From CAZAYP01 sp964489425 [NCBI: uncultured Verrucomicrobiota bacterium] (GTDB lineage: Bacteria; Verrucomicrobiota; Kiritimatiellia; RZYC01): a stretch of 8,394 bases of DNA. Positions within the stretch are counted from its first letter, which is position 1; each line of letters opens with the position of its first letter. The stretch lies in NCBI GenBank assembly GCA_964489425.1, contig CAZAYP010000137.1:1-8394 (forward strand). Direction: 5' to 3'. The position numbers and the translations under genes are program-made. The notes below the pieces were generated by a model. The model did no database searches, was not told the origin of the DNA, and worked only from the letters and a program-made list of their open reading frames with translations. Positions 1 through 6,200 of the stretch are shown in pieces.

Positions 1-675
1 TGCGGTGTCGCCGCGACCGTCACCGGCGTGGCGGGTTCAACGCAAATCGTGGTGAACGTCGGCGCGGCCGGCGGGAGCCTGACGGGCGATGTGCGGGTTT
101 GCTCGGCCAGCTTTGGCGCAACGACCAGGGTTAATGCCTTCATTTATGAAGCGCCGGCTTCGGTCGTCCTGTTCGATTTCTCCCTGCACGCGGAAAACGG
201 CCAGGTCCGGGTTTGCTGGCAGACCGCGTCGGAACTCGACACCTTGGGCTTTGACGTGTACCGCGAAGAGGACGGGGCGTGGATCAAGGTGACCACCGCC
301 CTGATCCCGGCCCAGGGTTGGCCCAATGGCGGCATCGGCGCCAGCTATTGCGTGGCCGACGCCGGCGCGCGGCCCGACGGCACCTACCGCTACAAGCTGG
401 TGGAGTACGAAACCACGGGCAGAGTCCTCGAATACGGCCCGTTCGAGCGCTCCGCCTGGACCCCGCGCCTGAGCAGTTTTGCGGCCACCCCCGCGGGCAT
501 CGTGATCCAGTGGCAGAGCCGGGCAGGGGAACGGTACGACGTGTTGAAGGCCCGTGATCCGCGTGGCGCCTACGCGCCCGCGGCCACCGGCCTGCCCGCC
601 ACCCCGCCGGTGAACGCCTGGACCGACGCGGCCGAATCCGCCGCCGCCGCGTTCTACCACATCGAGGCACGGTAG
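1..675 (+). CDS. C-terminal part of a secreted/surface protein with a TASE (FnIII-like) block; 5' end outside window
   Basis: The frame is open from base 1 to a TAG at 673-675, giving 224 visible codons. The GTG at 28 is not a credible start, because coding-like sequence continues upstream of it. The first ~50 residues (with TQIVVNV and NAFIYEAP) are beta-rich and unrecognised. Residues 55-127 form a block with LFDFSLH, CWQTASE, DTLGFDVYREE and SYCVADAGA. This resembles the fibronectin-III-like segment often found near the C-terminus of exported bacterial proteins. It continues through YRYKLVEYET to about residue 155. The last ~65 residues (YDVLKA, LPATPPVNAWTD, AFYHIEAR) form a second beta-rich tail of the kind that ends many PVC-group secreted proteins. 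I see no LPXTG, PEP-CTERM or hydrophobic tail. The block recurs in the giant gene at the other end of the window, so this is probably a related surface protein. Its N-terminal function cannot be seen. Confidence 0.85.
   Translation, partial: CGVAATVTGVAGSTQIVVNVGAAGGSLTGDVRVCSASFGATTRVNAFIYEAPASVVLFDFSLHAENGQVRVCWQTASELDTLGFDVYREEDGAWIKVTTALIPAQGWPNGGIGASYCVADAGARPDGTYRYKLVEYETTGRVLEYGPFERSAWTPRLSSFAATPAGIVIQWQSRAGERYDVLKARDPRGAYAPAATGLPATPPVNAWTDAAESAAAAFYHIEAR
163..381 (+). repeat. Copy 1 of the shared C-terminal TASE block
   Basis: These 73 codons align without gaps to 8175-8393. By hand count, 56 of 73 residues and about 172 of 219 bases match. Invariant stretches include CWQTASE, DTLGFDV and GASYCVADAGA. 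Several differences are synonymous, so the protein is being conserved rather than recently copied. The domain is probably a beta-sandwich. Confidence 0.85.
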
Positions 676-720
676 GCCTGTTGTATTCGACGGCGGCGAG
701 GCCATGCCGTGCATTGCGAG

Positions 721-749
721 TTGATGCCACGGGTTCCTTCGGGTATAGA
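721..749 (+). promoter_or_regulatory. Candidate sigma70-type promoter for the nucleotidase gene
   Basis: TTGATG (721-726, 4/6 match to TTGACA) and TATAGA (744-749, 4/6 match to TATAAT) are separated by exactly 17 bp. They lie in the 84-bp gap after the stop of the first gene. Transcription would begin near 756. That would rule out the GTG at 709 and ATG at 724 as starts, and would make the ATG at 760 nearly leaderless. The match is moderate and could be chance. Confidence 0.4.
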
Positions 750-759
750 GTATGGCACA

Positions 760-2973
760 ATGTCTATTGGATCGTCTGCTGGCCACGCTGTGTTGCGACC
801 GTGGGTGAGCACGCCCCAAGCCGGGTGGCGGGTGCTGTTACGGCTGGCGCTGTTGGTGGTTGCGACCTGCACTTGGGCTGTGCCGCAGGCCGAGGCCACC
901 GCCCTGACCCTGCAGGTGCTGCACGCCAGCGACTTCGAGGCCGCCATCGCGGCCCTGGATGATGCGCCGCGGTTCTCCGCCGTGGTGAATGGCCTGCGGG
1001 CGCAGTACCCGACCAACACCCTCGTGCTGTCTTCGGGCGACAACTACACGGCCGGCCCGTTCTATTCCGCCAGCGCCGATCCCGCGGTTCCGTTCAACGG
1101 CGTCAAGGGCCGCGGCGATCTTGTGATCCTGGACGCCATTGGGATCCAGGCCGCCTGCTTCGGCAATCACGAGTTTGATGATGGCACGGCCCAGGTCCGT
1201 TCGCTGATCCGCGCCGACAGCGCCTGCGGGTATCCCGGCGCGCATTTTCCGTACTTGAGCGCCAATCTCAACTGCAACACCGATGGATCCCTATCCAACC
1301 TTGTGACGATCGACGCGCAGGAATGGACCGCGGTCACCAACCGCATCGCGCGCAGCGCGGTGATCCCCGTGGCCGGCGACCGGGTGGGGGTGGTGGGCGT
1401 GACCACCCCGGAACTGACCTACCTGACCCAGCCCGGCGGCATCACGGTGTCCAGCAACCTGGCCGGCACTGTCCAGCCGCTGGTGGACGACCTGGTCGCG
1501 CAGGGCATCGACAAAATCGTCATCCTGAGCCATCTCCAGCAATTGACCAACGAATGGCTGCTGGCTACCCAGTTGACCAACGTGGACGTGATCGTGGCCG
1601 GCGGATCCCACGCGTTGCTGGCCAAGCCAACCGACCGGCTGCGGGCTGGCGACACGCGCCTGGGCGATTACCCGCTCACGGTAACCGGCCCGGACGGCCG
1701 CACCGTCTACATCGTGAACACGGCGGCCAACTACCACTACGTGGGGCGCCTGCTCGTGCAGTTCGATGCCCAGGGCATCGTCACCAACCTGGACGCCCGC
1801 AGCGGCGCCTACGCCACGGATGACCAGGGCGTGCTTGATACTGGCAACTATCCACCTGCGGCCGCGGTAACCAGCGTGGTGAGTCAGTTCGCGGCCATCA
1901 TCGACAGCAAGGACTCCAACTGGTTTGGCCGCACACGCTTTTATCTCAACGGCCTGCGCGAGAGCGTACGCACGCGCGAAACCAACCTGGGCGACCTGGC
2001 CCTGGACGCGCTGCTGCATTACGGCCGGCAGCACGACAGCAACGTGGTCTTTGCATTGAAGAACTCCGGCAGCATCCGCGACTCGATTGGCGCCACGGTC
2101 TGGGACGGCAGCACGTATCAGCGCGTGCCGCCGCTGCCCAACCCGCGGGTGGGCAAGCAGTCCGGCCAGATCTCGCAACTGGACATTGAAAATGCGATCC
2201 GCTTCAACAACGGGGTGATCCTGATCACGCTCACCGCTGCCCAGGTGCGCGATGCCGTGGAGTGGGGCGTGGCCGGCACCGGCCTGCCCGGCCAGTTCCC
2301 GCAGGTGAGCGGAATCGAGTTCGCGTTTAATCCCACCAACCCAGCCATGACGTACCTGCGCAACAGCAGCAACCAGATCATCGGCATCGATAACCCGGGC
2401 CAGCGCCTGCGGTCGTTGGTGGCGCGGCGCGCGGACGGATACCAGGACCTGCTGGTGGAGCACGGGCAGTTGCGCGGAGACTCCAACCGCCCGATCCGCA
2501 TGGTCACGCTCGACTTTCTTGCCGCGGGCGGAGATAACTATTACCCCCTGACCCTGGGCGTGGGCGCCTCCAACCTGTTCAGTGGCGCGACCAACACGTT
2601 TGACGTGGTCGGCCACGAGCAATATGCCTTTGCCATGTACCTGACCAACTTCGCGGAGGTCGGCGCCGCGGACACCGAGGCGCCGTTCAATGAGCGCCTG
2701 CAGAACCTGGCGGTGCGCGGTGATACTGTGCCCGCGCCGGAACTTGGCGCCTTGGCGCGCAACGATGGGCACCTCGAGTTCACCACCACTACGCTGACGG
2801 GCAAGACCTACGCGGTCCAAGCTGCGTCAGGCATTATCGCCGCATGGGAAGATGTGCCGGGCACGGACTTGGCGGGCGACGGATGGCCGCATGTGCTGGC
2901 GGTCACCAATCCGCCATTCGCCAACGCGTTCTTCCGGGTCAGCAATTCTCATTATGACCTATCCTTGCCGTGA
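760..2973 (+). CDS. Exported 5'-nucleotidase / UshA-family metallophosphoesterase
   Basis: Family members hydrolyse nucleotides or related phosphoesters in the periplasm or at the cell surface using two metal ions. From ATG 760 the protein has 737 residues. A hydrophobic stretch (VLLRLALLVVATC, about 25-37) ends at AEA/TA, a likely signal peptidase I site; Cys37 lacks a lipobox. Metallophosphatase motifs in order are LHASDFE (D58), SSGDNYTAG (D94), GNHEFD (N136, H137), LSHLQQ (H258) and AGGSH (283-284). The nucleotidase C-terminal domain follows, with ETNLGDLALDAL (~407-418), NSGSIR (435-440) and FLAAGGDNYY (586-595). About 65 extra residues at the end (YAVQAA to AFFRV) form a small beta-rich tail. 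The first motif has DxE instead of the usual DxH, and the fifth has GGSH instead of GGHSH/Q. I recall HASDxEA and GGS variants as a recognised subfamily. The start is uncertain: in-frame options are GTG 709, ATG 724, ATG 760, GTG 805 and GTG 832, and the last gives the shortest clean signal peptide. Substrate is unknown. Confidence 0.9.
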   Translation: MSIGSSAGHAVLRPWVSTPQAGWRVLLRLALLVVATCTWAVPQAEATALTLQVLHASDFEAAIAALDDAPRFSAVVNGLRAQYPTNTLVLSSGDNYTAGPFYSASADPAVPFNGVKGRGDLVILDAIGIQAACFGNHEFDDGTAQVRSLIRADSACGYPGAHFPYLSANLNCNTDGSLSNLVTIDAQEWTAVTNRIARSAVIPVAGDRVGVVGVTTPELTYLTQPGGITVSSNLAGTVQPLVDDLVAQGIDKIVILSHLQQLTNEWLLATQLTNVDVIVAGGSHALLAKPTDRLRAGDTRLGDYPLTVTGPDGRTVYIVNTAANYHYVGRLLVQFDAQGIVTNLDARSGAYATDDQGVLDTGNYPPAAAVTSVVSQFAAIIDSKDSNWFGRTRFYLNGLRESVRTRETNLGDLALDALLHYGRQHDSNVVFALKNSGSIRDSIGATVWDGSTYQRVPPLPNPRVGKQSGQISQLDIENAIRFNNGVILITLTAAQVRDAVEWGVAGTGLPGQFPQVSGIEFAFNPTNPAMTYLRNSSNQIIGIDNPGQRLRSLVARRADGYQDLLVEHGQLRGDSNRPIRMVTLDFLAAGGDNYYPLTLGVGASNLFSGATNTFDVVGHEQYAFAMYLTNFAEVGAADTEAPFNERLQNLAVRGDTVPAPELGALARNDGHLEFTTTTLTGKTYAVQAASGIIAAWEDVPGTDLAGDGWPHVLAVTNPPFANAFFRVSNSHYDLSLP

Positions 2974-2977
2974 AACA

Positions 2978-3048
2978 CGCCTGACGGCGTTAACTACGAA
3001 CGGGTTTTCGGCCCATCGCGGGCCGTTTGTAGTGAGCGCCGTAAGGCG
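2978..3048. repeat. Long imperfect palindrome, REP/MITE-like intergenic element
   Basis: Two 26-base arms (2978-3003 and 3023-3048) are inverted copies matching at 22 of 26 positions; two of the four differences still allow G-U pairing in RNA. Each arm also contains its own small hairpin: CGCC-TGAC-GGCG in the left, GCGCC-GTAA-GGCGC in the right. The centre holds a perfect 6-bp stem, CGGCCC-ATCGC-GGGCCG (3009-3025). It begins 4 bases after the nucleotidase stop, so the transcript could fold into a terminator-like or mRNA-stabilising structure. No U-tract follows, so a classical intrinsic terminator is unlikely. The nested design is typical of dispersed palindromic repeats, but no second copy is in this window. 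Confidence 0.7.
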
Positions 3049-3110
3049 CGGGCGTCATAATGAGAGTTGCTGCTTCCGGGTGTGGCGCGTGCCCTGACCG
3101 CAACCGTTTT

Positions 3111-3152
3111 CATCTGTCATCTGTCATCTCTCTTCTTTCGTCTGTCGTCTGT
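3111..3152. repeat. Degenerate 7-bp tandem repeat, pyrimidine-rich
   Basis: Six consecutive heptamers can be read: CATCTGT, CATCTGT, CATCTCT, CTTCTTT, CGTCTGT, CGTCTGT. The + strand is almost all C and T with scattered G and A. It lies between the palindrome and the giant gene. No role is evident. It may be a slipped-strand repeat or an unstructured leader if transcription starts upstream. Confidence 0.6.
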
Positions 3153-3268
3153 CGATTCCCGTACCCACTTTATACCCAACTGCCATCCTTGACATTGGAT
3201 CGCGCGCGTGGGCAAGCTGACCCGCATTAACTCGGATAACAGTCTTGAGCGAAACCAGTCCGATTGTT

Positions 3269-3273
3269 GGAGG
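3269..3273 (+). promoter_or_regulatory. Ribosome binding site of the giant beta-helix gene
   Basis: GGAGG lies 5 bases before ATG 3279. It is the best Shine-Dalgarno match near any start in the window. It fixes the start, which is directly followed by a clean signal peptide. Confidence 0.8.
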
Positions 3274-3278
3274 TGCGC

Positions 3279-6200
3279 ATGCAAATATTACGTTTGGTGT
3301 CCTTGAAGTCCGTTGTTCTTATTAGCCTGGCCCTGCCGTTGCTGCTGCTCCAGCCGGCGGCGCAGGCGCAAAGTAATTTTTATGTTTCGACCCGGGGCGG
3401 CAGTATTTATCCCTACACCAACTGGGCGATGGCCGCCACCCAGCTCCAGATGTGCGTGGATGCCTCGCTCGTGGGGTCAACGATCTGGGTGTCCAACGGC
3501 CTGTACAATTCCGGGGGCAAGATCGCTGGTGGCTCGACGCTCACCAACCGCATGTACGTCAACAAGAACATTACGATTCGCAGCATGAACGGCCCGGCGG
3601 TGACCACGATCGCGGGCGGTGGCGTCTATGCCAACAATCCCACGCGCTGCGTCTGCATGACCGCGGGCTCGCTGATCGGGTTTACGCTGACCAACGGCAA
3701 CACGGTGGCTTCGGCCACCCTGGCGAATGGCGCCGGCGGCGGCGTTTATGGGGCGGCCGGCGTCATCGTCAGCAACTGCATTATCCGCAACTGCACGGCC
3801 TATGACGGCGGCGGCGCTTGCAACGCCACGCTGTTCAACTGCACCATTATGAACAATGTAGCGTGTGATCTTGGCGGTGGGGCAGTCATGCAGTTTGGTT
3901 CCACCATGTTTGCGAAGAATTGCACTATTTCTGACAATGCGTCGCTCACGGCCGGGGGCGGTGCCGTGGCCATCACCTTGTATAACTGCCGGGTGGTGAG
4001 CAACGTGGCGGTGACCGTGGGCGGCGGCACGTACCGGAGCACGAACCAGAACTGCGTGATCATGGGCAACTGGGCGGAAGAGGGCGGCGGGGTCTATGGC
4101 GGCTATCTTGACGATTGCACGATCGTGAACAACACGGCCGCGACCCGCGGCGGGGGCGCCACGGCCGTCAACGCCGCCAATTGCTTGATCTATTACAACC
4201 ATGCCCAGGAAGACGCGTATGCCAACTACAACGTGGCGCCGTATTACCTCAACTGTTGCACATGGCCGATGCCGCTCGTTGGTGCCGCTAACATCACCAA
4301 CGCTCCGCTGATCGCCAGCCTGGTCGAACCCCGGCTGCTGCCAGGGTCGCCCTGCTACAACGCCGGCTACAATTATGCCTGGATGACCAATACCGATATC
4401 GAGGGCAACGCCCGGATCCTGTTCGGGACGGTGGACATCGGGGCCTACGAATTCGCGGGCGCCAGCGAGTTGACCGGCCGGGTGGGCGTGGCCATCAGCA
4501 CGCTGAGCACGCAGATCCTCGAAGGCGTGGCCGCGGATTTCTATGGCCAGGCGACCGGTCGGGTGCAGCAACTGGTTTGGAGTTTTGGCGACGGCACAGG
4601 GGCAACCAACGAGCAGCAGGTAACGCACGCCTGGACCAACAAGGGCGCGTACCTGGTAACCTTGCGGGTCACCAACCTCACCAGCAGCGTCACGGCCACC
4701 ATGCGGGTGGCGGTGGTCACCACCACGAACTATTACGTCAAGCCCAACGGCAGCGACGCGGCCGCCGGCACCAACTGGGTGACCGCCAAGCTGACCATCC
4801 AGGCCGCGGTCAACGCGGCACCCGTGGGCGGCAACGTCTGGGTGTCCAACGGGACCTATGCCGCGGGCGGCCAGACCGATGGCGGGCAATGGCTGACCAA
4901 CCGGGTGGCCATCTACAAGCCGCTGACCGTGCGCAGCATGAACGGGCCGACCGTGACGACCATTGCGGGCGGCGGGACGTATGACGCCTTCAATGCCGTG
5001 CGCTGCGTGTACCTGGCCGAGGGCGCCACCTTGGACGGATTCCGGCTGACCAACGGGTGCGCCCTGGGACCGTCTTCCCAGGCCGAAGATGATGCCAAGG
5101 GCTGTGGCGGGGGCTACGGTGGCGGGGTCTATGCCCCCTCGTTCGGCGCCGTGGTGACCAACTGCATCCTGGGTCCCGGCAACAGCGCCTACAAGGGCGG
5201 CGGCGGCTATGGCGGCACGTATTACAACTGCGACGTGCTGCAGAACCTGGCGCCGGACGCAGCCAGCGCGGGCGGCGGCATTTATTACGGTCAAATGTCG
5301 GACTGCGACATCGCCGGCAACCAGTCAGGGTCCCATGGTGGCGGGGTGCATTGGGGCCAATGTAGCGGCTGTACGTTCATCTCCAACTCGGCCACTTTGG
5401 GTGGCGGCGCGGCCACGAGCGAGTTGGTTTCCTGTTCGTTTGTCGGCAACACAGCGGCAAACCAGGGCGGCGGCGCATGGTTTTCCCAATTGACCGGCTG
5501 TTCCGTCATCAGCAACCAGGTGACATCCGCGGGCAGTGCCTTTTATGCGGGCGGCGGCGTCGCTTACAGCACGCTGAACGGGTGCGATGTGGCGTATAAT
5601 TATGCCGGTGGCAGTGGCGGCGGCGCCTATTTATGCGCCGGGTCCGACAACAGCCTGCGCTACAACATGACCGACGGGTCGGGTGGCGGTATCTATAACT
5701 CGGCGGCCGGCTATCCCTGCACCAACTGGACCGTCTTCGGCAACGTCGCCAGAATCAATGGCGGCGGGTGTTATAACGGGACGTATTACCAGTGCAACAT
5801 CGTCAGCAACCGGGCGGGCGCGGTGGGTGGTGGCGCGGCGCAAGGCAGTTACTACACGTGCGCTTTTATCAACAACTGGGCCGTTGAAGCCGGCGGCCTG
5901 TACCAGGCTGGAGATTCGTACAACTGCACGATCGTCGGCAATCGGGCCGTCAAACGGGGCGGTGGCGTGTTCCAGGCTTCCGGGACCTTGTACAATAGCA
6001 TCGTTTATTATAATACGGCCCTGACCGAAGATAACTATAATGGCGCCGGCTCGCTGTATAACTGCTGCACCGAACCGCTCCCTTCGCCCCTCGTCAACAC
6101 CATCTCCAATGCCCCTTGGATTGCCAGCCTCAGCAATCCGCGCCTGTTGGCGGATTCGCCTTGTTACAACGCCGGCGCGAACCAGGGATTCATGGTCAGC

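Larger units (their letters stand above)
2974..3278. other. Intergenic region between the nucleotidase gene and the giant beta-helix gene
   Basis: This 305-bp gap holds the palindromic element (2978-3048), a 7-bp tandem repeat (3111-3152) and the ribosome binding site of the next gene. The rest (about 3049-3110 and 3160-3268) shows no convincing ORF or RNA gene. A perfect TTGACA lies at 3189-3194, but no good -10 box sits 15-19 bp downstream, so the promoter of the giant gene is not identified. Confidence 0.6.

Noticed and set aside
673-705. Possible terminator after gene 1 (GGCCT ... AGGCC)
   Set aside because: The stem is only 5 bp with a 19-base loop and no T-tract, which is within chance expectation.
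37-819. 260-codon open frame on the - strand across the gene 1/nucleotidase gap
   Set aside because: Gene 1 is supported by homology to the giant protein. The antisense frame has low-complexity Gly/Arg/Val content and no domain.
865-873. Possible lipoprotein cysteine in the nucleotidase signal peptide
   Set aside because: The residues before Cys37 (VVAT) do not fit a lipobox, and a normal AEA cleavage site follows.
1291-2820. 509-codon open frame on the - strand
   Set aside because: It is antisense to the nucleotidase, whose conserved motifs fix the + strand frame as the real one.
3189-3194. Perfect TTGACA -35 box upstream of the giant gene
   Set aside because: No acceptable -10 hexamer lies 15-19 bp downstream. 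GATAAC at 3235-3240 is too far away.
3477-5294. 605-codon open frame on the - strand
   Set aside because: It lies antisense to the giant gene. Its composition (Ala, Gly, His, Arg, Val rich, no domains) is that expected opposite a GC-rich, glycine-rich frame.
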